Source of the DNA: Daphnia carinata
Lineage: Eukaryota > Arthropoda > Branchiopoda > Diplostraca > Daphniidae
Direction: 5' to 3'
Assembly: GCF_022539665.2 (NCBI RefSeq)
Contig: NC_081336.1
Coordinates: 4,852,221-4,916,220 of the forward strand
DNA length: 64,000 bases
Shown here: positions 1 to 13,300 of the stretch, one piece after another
How the letters are laid out: every line of letters starts with the position of its first letter
Numbering within the stretch: the first letter of the stretch is position 1
Notes under the pieces: model-generated
Seen by the model: the letters and a program-made list of their open reading frames with translations, nothing else
Databases searched by the model: none
What the model was told of the DNA's origin: nothing
Made by a program: the position numbers and the translations under genes

Positions 1-1971
1 TCCAGTACTCTCTTTTGAATTGAGACTCCAAGGTACTAGAACATCCGCATGTTTAAATTCTGTTCGATTTGTGTGCACAGGTAGCACGGCTTCTGAGTAC
101 GTTTCCGGTGTAGAACACACTTCTGTTCTCGACACGTTACTCTTCTTTTGCAGCAAATAAGTTGATTTTCTTTTCGCCATTTCCTGTTCTTTGGCCCAAA
201 CATACACCAGAGCTCGACCACCCTTACGTAGAATGCCTGCAAACATTATTAGAATATAGTATCGAAGCTAAAGCCGGGATAATAAAGAAGTACGGCTTAT
301 GTCCTGGAGTGTCTGCAAACGCCGGTCTTCGGTAGCCAAATGATGAATAACAGCGATACAGATGGCGGCATCAGCTACATCATCACGAAAAGGGGAAGCA
401 CGACAATCAGCATTGACAACTTGATAACCACGTTTCCTACAGACTTTAGGAAGGATAAAACAAATTACATATTGCGACTTAACAAACTTGAAGCAATTTA
501 TATTACACTGAACCATTTAGTAGTTGCTTTGATCGATCGGATCCAATGCTGAAAAGCGATTGCGAACACGTTAGGTATTTTCCATTTCCACAGCCAATGT
601 CTAACAGCAGTGATCCAGCAGGAAAACTCTTAATAAATGCTTTAACGTTGGGCCATGGTGAATGTCTAACAAATAATTGTTAGGTACTCTCCAACATGAG
701 GAAGTATTGAATCTCTATAATACCTGGTTTCACTGAAGTGTGTAGCGATTTCATCATAAACACGAAAAACATGGTTTCTTTCGATGTTGTCGGCAGTTTT
801 TTCTGAGAGATCAATAGAATTTTCTGATTGCGAATCACACCATCTGGAGAAAGTGCAATCACATTTTGATGTGCGGACTTTGCGGAAAGTCAATGACGTC
901 CGGTTTTCCCGTCGCTTAACAGTTAATCCATGATCGACAGCTTCAGTTACGTCATATTTCCGTGGCGTTATACCGTGACTCCAGGAGTATCTGAAGAGTC
1001 AACAATTTTTTCAATCCAAAATGAAGAAAAGCTTTATACTTTTACCGTGCTTCTTGGCTAATAATCAAACACGAACGTCTTGGTAAAACGATGCTTAAAC
1101 GCCGACCATCATCATTACTCATGAAGTCCATTACAATATCAGAACCCAGAGAGATGCTAATAATTCCATCCTCAAAAGAACTATGAGTATCAGTATGAAG
1201 AGGTATTCCTTGCCCAGGTGCATAGTGATTAACTGTCAATTGATTTGGTCTTGGCATGCCAAGTTCCACAAACTTTTTGATGATTGGTTCCATTTCTTCA
1301 GGTATAGCATTTGGCAATGGGTTTCGATCAACTTTATTGCTGCCATACTTGAATTCAAATCCATAATGCTTCACAGTTCTATGTTTGAGCTGCAATGTCT
1401 GTGGATCAGACAAGGTCAAGTCAAGTAATTTTTCTTCTTCTTCTTCAGATATAAAGTTTTCCTTTAGTTTCAGCCCACTTGGCCACACCTTTGGACTCTC
1501 TTGCAAGCCAATCATGTTTGCTGAAATGCAAGAAAAATTAAGAGTAAAAAAAAATACAAATTGGAAATAAAAAGCTCAAAATTACAAAAATTTTGTTTTA
1601 AATCACCATGGAGACTTACTGGGAAATTGTTTAAGGTAAGAGAGGTACAGTGCTTTTGTTTCACCTTTCAGGCAAAAACTTCCATTTAGCTTCTCATAGC
1701 TTTCTACAGCAGCACATTCATTCTTAAAGCTGAGAATACAATATGATTTTCTTTCAATCATTACCAATTTTTCAATTTCCCCAAAACCGATAAAAATATC
1801 AAATATTTCCTCTCTCGTAAATCCATTCAGTAAACCTGCATTAATCAAGCACAGAAAACGTGACGGTGTAGAGTTCTCTATACCTATAAAGCCGTTTGAT
1901 ACATCATTTGACACATTTGCAAAAAATTTTGCCACTTTTCTGGCTACTTTCTTTTCAGTCACTTTCTTCAT
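1..1971 (-). CDS. ALKBH8: ALKBH8: tRNA (carboxymethyluridine) methyltransferase/hydroxylase, C-terminus cut by window
   Basis: Known ALKBH8 proteins methylate wobble cm5U to mcm5U in tRNA (with TRMT112), and their AlkB domain hydroxylates mcm5U. Spliced coding exons are 1971-1620, 1520-1046, 990-724, 665-514, 443-294 and 236-1; all phases agree, giving 544 residues before the window ends. Domains in order: an RRM (about 38-115), a 2-oxoglutarate/Fe(II) AlkB domain, and a class I methyltransferase domain. Iron ligands visible are H226 and D228 (HTD) and H281 in RYSWSHGI; R306 and R312 in RTSLTFR would bind 2-oxoglutarate. C319, C321 and a following CDSQ match the family's cysteine cluster. The SAM motif LDIGCGNGKYL starts near 386, and IAVIHH and DVLVPW follow. 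The start is the ATG at 1971, just before the RRM. No defect is seen; the last residues and stop lie outside. The identity is secure from domain order and motifs. Confidence 0.95.
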
Positions 1972-3229
1972 TTGTTATTGACGTTAATTGTTTTGTTTGT
2001 ATATAATTATAACGGGTGCCAGTTTAAGACTAGTTTTGTAAACGTTGTTGCTACTTTAACAATTTCGGAAATCGTCTGCTCACTTGCGCCTATGCATGGT
2101 AGATGGTACTACTCTAGCTATAGGAGGGACTTTTCCTATCTCACCATCGTCGTGTTACAGCAGTTAAAGTTTGGCGGCTGGGCTTATTTCATAAAAAATT
2201 TCAATAGCTCAGTAGCTAGTCCGTAACATGCGAATTTAGATGCAATGATAGCTTTAGACTAGAGAACTACCCCATTTCTGTAAAATTTTAAAGAAATTTC
2301 ATAAACAAAACAGTTAAGACTCAAAGTTTTTCGGAGTCTTAGCGCTACGGAAATGCACTCGACCCACTTACCATGACAAAAATTTATGGGTTTTTTTTCA
2401 AAATGATTTGTCAAGAAAAGTCTTCTAGGAAATGGATAGCCTTCATTGGATACTTTTCATTGACTCTAAATTCAAATATTTTTTTATTTATAATATTCCC
2501 AAAAATAAAAATTTAAACAAAATAAATTATTTAAATGTAATTTTGTAATGGTAGGAAGGGAAACAAAAAATAAAAATTGACTTCTAGCTCTTTTTTCAGG
2601 TATTTTCTTTTTTCTAAAACGCTATACATGATTCAAAAATACTAAAATACGATAAGAGACTCTGCTTTACATAAAAAATCACGCAACGTAATTTTCGTGT
2701 ATCAATATAAGTATTTACGAGCATAACAGATCCTCGCCAATAAAACAATTTTTATAACAATATTTAAAAGTAGTAGGTACACTGGGAAACGAAAAGAACA
2801 GAAAATGCTTCTCAAGCGTAACTGCAATAGTCAAGACCGCTTGGATCCCGATTAGAGTGCTATTTTAGTCAGAAACTAGCAAAACGAAAAGGCTATTTTT
2901 AAAAAGCAAAATACTCTTGAAATTTGAAAGTTACTTTCAGGTGGCAAAGTAATAGGCAACTCTGAATGTGTTGTGTGCGACCACTTCCAGCCCTTGCCCT
3001 TTCCTCAATTTGCCATGGACTTGCAGCGCTGGTAATATTCATTTGTGTAGAATTGGCCTACAGCATTTGTAAGTTTTTTCGGAAAAAGTTGACAGTAGCT
3101 TTCAGTTACTTACTGTACATTAATGACACCAATACTTTGCGTAAATGTTTATCAATATTCATCTACCTAGACCTACTCTGTCCTTTTTTAAGTTCCAAAA
3201 GTTGTTAAAGTTCCTCCAAGCGTGATGGC
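1972..3229. other. Upstream spacer of ALKBH8, AT-rich, no gene seen
   Basis: This stretch separates the ALKBH8 start codon from a GATA-motif cluster. Open frames at 1972-2226 and 2966-3208 (plus) lack recognisable domains, convincing splice sites or an ATG in good context, and are treated as chance. The ALKBH8 promoter must lie at its left end, but I see no clear TATA box or initiator. Confidence 0.5.
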
Positions 3230-3740
3230 TTTGTCTTATCCTGTTTTAAAGACGGCTTTAAACATGACACTGTTCCTTATCATGTTTTAAAGGCTTTTCC
3301 TGTATCTAAGTTCCGACCAATCTTTTGCTTCTTTTGAAAAGATGAGATACGATAAGATAAGACGTTTTAAATATCTTTTCATATCTATTATCTTTAACAA
3401 TTTTTTCGACTTTTATCTTATGTTATCGGTTTTAGACATACTAAAAGATAAAGATTTTTAAATAAAAATGATATATACTTAAAGCAGTGAACCCTATCGT
3501 TCACCTTCTTATATTTCAGATCTTAGCGAAATAAATTGTGCGAACACAATCTACAATTGATTTAATAAAAGGTTAATAGAAATCAATTAAAAAGTCGATT
3601 GAATAGATGATTTATTTAGTCGATCTAGCCTACATCGATATATCTGTTATCTTATCGGTATCTTTTACTCTTTTTGCATTATCTTATCTTATCTTAATTT
3701 TAAAAATCGCAAAATTATCTTAGCTTATCGAGACCACGAA
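3230..3740. promoter_or_regulatory. Dense cluster of GATA-type motifs (TTATC/GATAA)
   Basis: By eye about 14 copies of GATAA or its complement TTATC lie in roughly 510 bp, several abutting: GATAAGATAAG near 3351, TTATCTTATG near 3416, TTATCTTATC near 3644 and a triple repeat at 3680-3694, then another pair at 3715-3730. Two copies near 3236 and 3277 share a longer unit, TTATC-N-TGTTTTAAAG. It lies 0.65-1.2 kb upstream of the secreted MATH gene's start codon. It could be a GATA-factor enhancer or the subterminal repeats of a decayed DNA transposon; sequence alone does not decide. Confidence 0.4.
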
Positions 3741-3745
3741 AACAG

Positions 3746-4392
3746 AAAGATGCAAACACTGGTCTCGTCTCAAAATTTCATTACAACTTAGGAATGGCGC
3801 GGTGACTCTTATTCAGAGCTACGTATATACCAAGTAGTTTGCCTAGCCTTGGTGAAGAAGCCAGCTTTTTGGGGTAGAGCCAAGGAAAACGCTGAGGATA
3901 TTTATAGAAAAACAGAAATAAATTGAATTGTTACCACGTGTTGGCCTACTTTCATCATACTCGGAGTCAAGGCAAAGTTTGGTACTATTGAAACATTTAT
4001 GGGGCGATGGATAACCTGAGCGCGATATGCGAAGGATTGAAACGTAGTTGTATAATTGTGGTCATAGCTTCAAAAGTCATTGTATAGCACGCACGGACTA
4101 ATTAGGTCCTGCTGCCACAAATAGCACGAATGCGAAAGACCCAGTAGAGTGTTAGAGGCACCCAAAAAGGATTAGCAGCAATTTCGTGAATTTATTTCAA
4201 GACTAAAAAAAGAGAAAACAAAGTATAAAAAGTGTAAATAGACAAAAAATATAGACCAGACTTAAATCTCATGGACTAGCGAATTTGACTTGTCTGTTTC
4301 GTGAAATCGATTGTAAAGTGTTCATTTGCTTTAAACGGAGGCGAAGTTTAGTCGTCGATTTACTATTGAAAGTGTCTTTGCAACAACAAAAT
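3746..4392. other. Proximal upstream region of the MATH-domain gene
   Basis: No coding sequence is recognised. The stretch contains the probable 5' UTR and promoter of the plus-strand gene starting at 4393. The open frame continues upstream of that ATG to about 4285 but has no earlier in-frame ATG there, only TTG, so translation is taken to begin at 4393. Confidence 0.4.
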
Positions 4393-7300
4393 ATGATTCA
4401 AATTTTCAGAGCGAGTTTTTATGCGTATCTGCTGAAGTCTCTTCTAACATTCAGTGTGGCATTTGGCAATATATCGCATTTGGGAAACTTGCGCACCCAA
4501 CAGGAGGACGTGAAATTTTCTTCGGACGGCGATTTTCAACAATCATCGGCTAATTGTCGTATCAGTTCAAAGGAGCTCTTGGCTGCTGCCGAATCCACGG
4601 CTCGTTCAATTCTTCAGGGAATATGTAATCCACGTAAGCATTTCACATTACCTCATGTTACGGGCACCTCGATATTACAATCACAATGTGGATAGAGAAA
4701 ATGCCGAAAAGGCGAAACTTGGTATTTAAATGACGATTTTATCATTTCACCGTAAACTTTGGTCGAAAGCGTACACAATTAACTTTGGGGTTTGCTGGCA
4801 TTGCTTGTATCTTGTTTTTTGTTCAGCTTTATAATCGATAATGAGGGAGTTCTGTATTTGCTCGATTTTGGTTTCCTCATTCATCAATTAAACACGAAAC
4901 AAGTAGACTGTAATAGTTACATTACGCAAAGGGCTCCATTATTTGATATGGAGTTATCATAAACAAGTATGGAACCTTATCACTTATGAAATTTTGAACT
5001 AAACATGGTCTCCATATTTTCATATGAATCATTAATTAGTTGTACATTCGTACTTGGATGCTTCTAAATCAAACGAATTGGATCACTTGCCTACATTGAC
5101 GGAAAATGTTTGTATTCGAATTCAGTGCACAGCGAAGAAACTACAAGCATAAGTGCATTTGTGCAATGTATTTCTTATGTGATTTCAAGTAATAACAACC
5201 AACAATGGAATTGAGCGTTGTTTTATTTCTCGCAGCAGGTTACGGTTTTGCATGCAGCCGATGGATTTTCAGTACTTCGCTTTTTCTAATGATTACGTAT
5301 TAAAGTAGCCGACCAATTTAACAATGCGACGTTCGTGCTGATATGCGGTTTTGGGTTAATGACCATGAAAATTATCATTTGATTTTTAAAAATCTTTCTT
5401 ACAAAAGGCCTTCCAGTCTTTCGTGACTGCTTAGGGTTAAATGCGTAATTATAATAATGCTTTTTAAAATATTTTTACATAGATTTTTGATTCCCAGAGA
5501 AGGATTTGCGTGTAGACTACATATTTTATTACTTCGAGCTGCGTAATTAGTTTTACTTATCCAATGAATAGTTTGTTTACTGGACAAATAATGAAATCTT
5601 ACGTACGAGTACGAGGAACAAAATTAAGTTTCAATACCGGTAGAGGTCTAGTAGTGTACCAGGGTTTGGGCTGAAACAGGATTTTCAAAACACTTTTACG
5701 TCTAGGTTTGAGCCTTGATCCATATCTTGCCTGCACCCTCAGCCGAGGGTACAAACGTTAAAAACGTTTAAGCTTTATATTGAAGAGTTGACGGTTGTAG
5801 CGAATTATTGCAAAAGCTAACGAACAATTTTTTACTATCGCACACTTTATGCTGTGCAGCTGTCAAGCCATTTGCTAATTTGATACATTGCAATTAAACA
5901 ATCGCTAGATAAGACTCTCTCATCCTTCAGAGCGGCTTGTCTGAAAACGGAAATTGAAATTCGACGCTGAAGGCGAAGGCCTGAAGTAAGAATTTAAATG
6001 CTTATTTAAATATGCCTCTATATTGACCACGATTGACCATTGGTGAACGCAAAGCTGTGAACTCTGTTGCCTGGAGTGATCACGATATCCTTATAATTTC
6101 GAAAATATGCTTTCTTTGAAAAATAAAAATTAACACAATTAACAATTAAGAACGAATTAGAACTATGTTCACGCTGGAACTTTTTCATAAGGATTTTTAC
6201 CGTTCTGTTGTTACAACTAGACTAAAATAAGCCTTCACGTGGAAAATTTGTGGGTTGCGTTCGCGGTTGCGAAGCCACGTAACGAACATCGCGATATAAA
6301 CACATAGCGACACACGTTGCAAGTGTGAATGAACGTAGCTTTTGGATGATTGTTTTTTTTAATAAAGGAGTATCCAGCTTGTTAAAAAACTGAAACGGTT
6401 CCAAAGTAACCGAAATGACAGCTAAGTAACCGGCAGCCGAAATCGCGATAAGCTAGGTTCTTACAAGTTGCTGGTGTAGATTCTCGTGCCCTTCCAAAAT
6501 CGCATCGGCATGTTCCTTTTCTCCCTAGAATGAATTCCTACAATACGCAATACGTGCAACATTAGTCGTTATATTAGTAGGCTACACATACAATTTACCG
6601 TATTTTTTTCGAAATGTGTAGTCTTCGATTTCTATGAGATCGTATTTTTAACGTCCAAAATACTCCACATAAATCAGCATTCGCGTAATGCATTAAATCT
6701 AGTTTTCAATCATTTACAAATTTAAAATGTTAAGCCTAACTAAAAAACATAGTGTATACCGTACTGACTATTACAATTTTTTCACTGTGCCACATGCTGA
6801 GCCAATCACAGCTGCCAGATTTCGACTGCAATTCATTGCAGTCTTGATGTCGGTAAGATCATTACATCTTTTCGACGAACTTTTTAGAAGGTAAGACACA
6901 TATCGTAGGAAAGAATTATTTTTCTGTTTTTTAACACGCCGCTGGTTGAATCCTTAGATAGAGTTTCGTAATAACATGCTTCGAGGAAAAAACTTAGGGA
7001 TTAAAGTTTTCCTAAACGGCACTAATCAATTTTGCGTAAAAGGGTGTGATAGGAGGAGTATACTAAAAAGAAAAGAGATGATCAAACTTCGAAGTTTAGT
7101 AAATCACTTGGTTGATGCTAATTAACAAAATTTGGAATTCACTGATAGACTGACATTAGGGAAAAAATTTATTTTTTGTTTATTTTTGTTGTCTGTTATT
7201 TCACCGACTGAAATAGAAGACTTCAAGAAGCGCAGCATTTGCATATTTTTAAATTCACGATGCTTTGCTATATTTGGTAATTGACGGTTATGATTACATT

Positions 7301-10300
7301 ATTTACCAAGCCTTAGGCATGGACTTTTAAATTTTTAAGTGGCATAATGACCTGTATTTTCAGATAGATTATGCTTGTGCATACAAAAGGGCAGGCTGAA
7401 GGCAGTTTTTTTTGGTCCCCAGTTGTACACCACTTCACTGCTATCAGCGATTGATGTAATTCTTAACATAATAATAGGTCAGAGAATTTTTACTGCGCTT
7501 GGTTTCTTTTTTTTTTCCCTCCATTAAGTGTCAAATAGATTTCTCTTAGTGTTTTGCCTGCTATTAAGGAAATCTCATTCAAGAGTTCCCGAATTTCAAG
7601 ACTGAATTTGAGATTCCTGGACATGAGCGTTTCTTTAATTCCCAGTCACAAAATGTCTTACATATTCCAATAAAATGCACTTATTGCATTCGTTCATAAT
7701 CAACCCTTTTGGGAAAAAAATATATTTGACCACAGAAGAAGTGTCAGTGTTTATAAAAAAGTGATATTTTTTTTGTGAAGCGTAATGAGATTATTTTAAA
7801 CTGCAATGTTTCTGTTTTTCTTGTTTTAGGAGAAATTGAAGATCGGCTACACAACATAGAATCTCAAATGGCGGATCAGCTTAATGTTATTAAAACGATG
7901 ATTCTTAACATCGAAGACAAATTAGCACAACAGGATAATCAATATCGCCGAGCCAACCGGAAGCTCCATGGTGTAGTTGCAGAATTGAGCGAATCTGTGC
8001 AGGCTTGCACTAATCTACAGTTCTCAGGTTTATTTTCAATCAAGTTTTAGAATTCCTCTTTCGCATGTCACTAAAAGTATATCTCAGTGATAAACCACAC
8101 AGTGTGTAATTTACATTTATATCTAACATTAGGTACTTGTAAAATTTAAACTGAAACCGGAATTAAACTTTTCGGTTATTGGCCATGACGGTGTACACGT
8201 GCATGTAGTACATAAAATACGTTAGTATAAAATTAATGAGAAACTATTTTGGGGTAATGAAACTAAAATAGCATGCTGTACTGTAAGTAGTAGGATTCAC
8301 TTAGTTTGCTAGATGATCCAGTGCAAGGGAATTAAATGGCTAAGCATTTTGAAAAATTCCAGAGAAAAAAAGTCAAAATAATATTCAAAAGTAACTGAAA
8401 ACAGCTTCAGGAACTTGCCGGCAAATGTGAATTTCACTACCTATCAGAAAACAACAGTTTTTGTCATAAGAAAATTTATAATTTAATCCAAAATTATAAA
8501 TGTACAGTATAAATATATGGAATTGTAACTGCCATTAAAATTCTTAGCAAGCAACTCAAACCACGTCGAGTCCTCCCATGCAACGCCAACAAATCACGAG
8601 AAACAAGGGCCGGCATCTTCATCATTATACAGTTCACCTATAAAGTAAGACCAAGCAAATTCTTTAATTTTTAAAATGCCTCAACTTTAAAATTTAACGC
8701 AATCTTTTTCTACTGCAAGATTTTTTTCATTTATTCTATTATTATTTCAATGTACTCCTTATTGCTAAATATCGTCTTGTCTGGTGACAGTTTGTTATGA
8801 TAGACATTGAGGTTACCATATTAAGAGCAAAAAACAAAACAGTAGACAAAACATATGACTGCTAGCAAGAAAGTTTAAGATAGATTGACAAAAATGAGGT
8901 GAAGTATAGATTTACAGTTTTAATAACCAAAGTCTACACTCAACAGGATACCATAATGTAGAGCAGAGTGGGGGCGGGGAGGGGGGGGGGCAAAGGTATA
9001 CAAATTTATTTTTGTAAACAACTGGAGGCACTTCAAATGTTTCAATTGCCAGCACTTCTGGACAAATAAGATGATTTTTGTTCCCCGCGGACTCAAGAAT
9101 GACTAAATTCGGTTAAAGTTTCATGACTTATTATGTCTGCTAGAAGTGATTTTTTCTGGGTGAGTTGTCTAAGGTTAATACATATTTTTGTTATTATTAT
9201 AAAGTAAGCCCACTTCAAAAGTTTCACTTTCCAAGATGGGACTGAATTTTCATAGTCAGAATATTGTGTTTCAACTCTCTTGGGTTGTTGTACAACGACG
9301 CTTACATTCGACAAGCACAACAACCTACAATTGGAAGCATTTTTGTTGTAACATAATGTAACAGCAACAACCAAAACTTATCAGTGACAATCTTCAGGTA
9401 CTATTGCAAGTTTTTGTTGAAAATGTTCTCCTTAAACGTTTGCCACTTTCGGAAGTAACCGGTGAAATAGGACTGAACCCATATAGGACTGAAAATTTCC
9501 AGTTCCATTTCTCCTTTAGAAATAGAACTGAGAAATGTAGGACTGCTAACTGAACACATTTAAGGCAGTCCTGTTTCTCCATATCACTCTTATATTTGTT
9601 AGGGCGATAGCATCCAAACCGGTAGGCGAGTTGGTAGGAAAAATTGCTTTGCGTCTTGCTTCTAGAAGAAATATGTTACTTGTTAGACGAAAAAACATGA
9701 ATCGCCTTTACCGATTCTACCGCTCTTACGGCTATTCACACGTGGGTGTCCGGCCTATTAACGTGATTAATCCGTGACAATATATACTCTTAATAAAATA
9801 GTTTACTTAAGACAAGATTTGGGTTTAGTTGCACACACATTTAAAAATTTACAATTTGCATCAGAAATATAAACTATCTAATGAACAAGTAAACTGCGAT
9901 GTTGACTAAATCCCATAAATGAGCATACTTTAAGGTTACAAAAATCTTAATTTTTTCTTTTGACGCATTCTTTCTTACGCATAAATGGATGTTAAGGTAA
10001 ACCATGTGTTTCCTTGAATAACCAATTCTTCCCTGAATATACGTAATGTCGGCTATCTGCTGGGTGTTAAGCTAGGTTTTACGTTAATACTATTCTTGAA
10101 GGGTTGGCAATTCACAGAATCCTCGTACAGCTTGGCAGAATCCAGAATCCTTGTCCATAGACCCTTGCGGGTACTGTACAATAACCAAAAAAGGTGTGCG
10201 ATCAATCAGCCTATTGAACGCACGAGACAAAATTTATAGTTCAAAAGATATATTGAAAAATATCTTAAATGAAATGAATTTGAATTGACATAAAGTGCAA

Positions 10301-13300
10301 TCGAAAATTTGTGATATTGCTAGATGCATTTTGATAACGGTGTTAAAAAAGATGATTTATTAAAAGCAGAAATACTGGTAATGGGTTGTTCCTGAACGCT
10401 GGCGTGAAAAGCACGGGAGCTGATCCTGATGAAGAAGATGTCATGAACCCTAGGCAAGATGAAATTGATCGATTTAACAGCTCAATTCATATTGAAAGTG
10501 GAAAACGAGTATTCAGCTATTTCTGGAAGGTATTTGATTTTGGACTAATTTTTTACGCTTTTGAGTAGTTCATGATATTCTGCCACAGTAATGCACCGTA
10601 AGTTTTGCTCCGTTGAAGATTTTTAAATCAATGCCAGCGTTAAATCTAATAAAACAAAAAATGTTGAGTCGCTAGATGCGGTCCCTCCATAACTTACATA
10701 ACATGTTAGAGGAAGGTATTGTTGTGAGAAACATTGCGGTGCGTGACAGGGGGCGGTGAAAAAGTAGAAAAGATGTGTTGTGACGTTATAATAAAATAGA
10801 CTTGTATTTCTACTACCATCTTCTGGCAAAAATTTGGAAGGTAGAAAAGGAGCTTTTTTTTACGAGCTCAGCAACAAAAATGACGGCGATTCTTTTGAGA
10901 GGGAAGTCCCATTTGACCCGTCAAATAAAAGAATTAGAATGGTGATTCAGAGTCTGTTTTTTTTAACAATTTTGTTGATGGAAAATTTTTTTCCCGCCTC
11001 CTTCCCTAGCAGACTATTTTTTGGAATGACGTGGAAGGACGAAGTTGATTATATTTAATGTCCTTAACAGCTTTAGTTGGTATTTAATTTTTCTGTTTTA
11101 AGTGTTTAAAGTTTTTCTGTTTTAGGTTGTTTAGTGTAGACGTGATGTAAGTTTAAAGGAGGGGGGGGGGGGTTGGTGTTGATTTTGTGAAAAAATGTCA
11201 CAAGGGGAAAGAGAAGTCAATAATTAACAAATTTTGCGATATATGATTGAAGAATAGCTCCATGATAGTATCAACATAGTTTCAATTATTGGTTTTGTTA
11301 CTTTTACGATAGGGAAGTTGAGAAAGTCCAAAAATCGGTGGGAGAAGTTTTGAAGGAAATAAAAGATTCGTAGTTGTTTCCCCATTTTTTTCCCATAGTT
11401 AATAATAGTAGCGTGTTAAAATACCCCTTTACAGTTGCACTTCCATCGTTTTTTACTTTGTTGTTTGCATTTATACCAATCTTTCGTATCAAATCAATCA
11501 AGCTAAAAAAAAGACGAAGCGCGAGGTATACTCACTCACTACTATATTTCACTGGCGTAAACTCTTACATACAGATCAGAAGAAAAGAATTACGTATATG
11601 TACGTTTATGGAAGTGAAAATATAAGGGAAAGTTATATTTTAAAGAAATTAAGTAACTGAAATTTTTTTCGTTTATCTTATGCATAGTTTTATCTTCTTC
11701 GATGCTTTTTAATTAGGCTATGAATTCTTTTACGTTATTTGACAACAACTTTCGTTAGACAAATGACCAAAATGAAATCGTTAGGTTTTGTGTCCATCAT
11801 TTCTCATACGAGCCCTTAGCGAATTTTGACGAAAGTATTAGGAATCAAAAAGAGAGATGCCAAAATAGTAGTTGTGCGAATTGATTTTGTATGGTTTTAA
11901 ATACATAGCTTCTCGTCACATATATAATACCTAAATAGACACATACGTATAGATGTAGATATAGGCATGATGCATGTTTAAATACCAGAGATCTGGCAGC
12001 ATTGCGCAGGTATATACTATATTCAGGCACAGTGAAAATACATAAATAGGTTATTTCAGGTGCAGGAAACTGTACATAATATGAAAACCAACGGGAGAAA
12101 AAGTAAAAAACGTTAATCAATCAAAATGCCTACAAATATAGAGGAATCTGTTTAAAGCGTGCCAGTTCCGCCCATGAAATAGACAAGAGCATTCACTTAT
12201 CCATGCATTTACATTAACAAAGACAAATCCATCGTGTTTCTTTTTTCGGTACTGTAATTTCTGTGTATCTTTTGAAGGCTAGTCGGGGAAACAGAAGTTA
12301 CATTCCGATCATGTAATGACGTTTTGTTGATGCAATCTATTTTACGTTCAATGATAAATAGCAACCGCAAATGTCTAGCTACGTTTGCTAATTGTTCCAC
12401 TTGAAATAAAGTTTATTTAATTAAAAACAAATAAAATTTCAGGTTTGAAAAAACGGGTATGACGATGTTAAAACTTCATTTAAATGAAGAATCTCACTTC
12501 AGTTACAACTCCACCTACAATGAAACCTGATTTTGTAATTTCGACAACATATGTTACCATAGAACTTCATTAACTTACAAGTACATTAACAAATTCTAAT
12601 GTAACATTCCGTAAAATTTGTATTGGTATTTAGAATTCATGTTAATCGAGTTCTAATGTTAGCCTACATTTAATTTTCAAAAATAAATCTATAGTTTTTT
12701 TATTTGTCGAGTTTTAGCTAAAGTGTAGTTCAATATGACAGTTTAGTTTTACTGAAAGCATTCCAATTTGGGGATTCAAAAAATTACCGTGTTTTTTTTT
12801 TGGCAAAACAAACAATTATTAATTAAATTTTACATATGACCTGAATTTAGCACAACAAATTTTTTTACACAGGTCACTGACATGGAATACAAATTAAAGA
12901 GCTGGGGACCTCGCCGCTCTCTTCGTTCACCTAGTTTCTACATTTTTGAGTACGGCTATATGATGTACATGAGGTTGTTCCCCCGCCAAAACGGCCAAAA
13001 TGTTTACACTCATGTTGGCCTAACTAAGGTATGTACGTTCATGTTTGAAGTTTTTTATCTCTTTACTTTTGTTGCATATGATTTTTGGTATACATTACAG
13101 TTTAAGTAAATAATCTTTTAGAAGATACATTTAGAAAACTTACACAAACTAAATGATTTTTGTTTTCATCTCGTTAAACATAAAAAAAAGCCATATGCTG
13201 CACTTTATTTTAATATATTTGACTCCTTTATCAGGGAGATTATGACGAGGCCTTAGAGTGGCCATTTATTTTGAAACATCGAGTCTCTATTCTTGACCAA

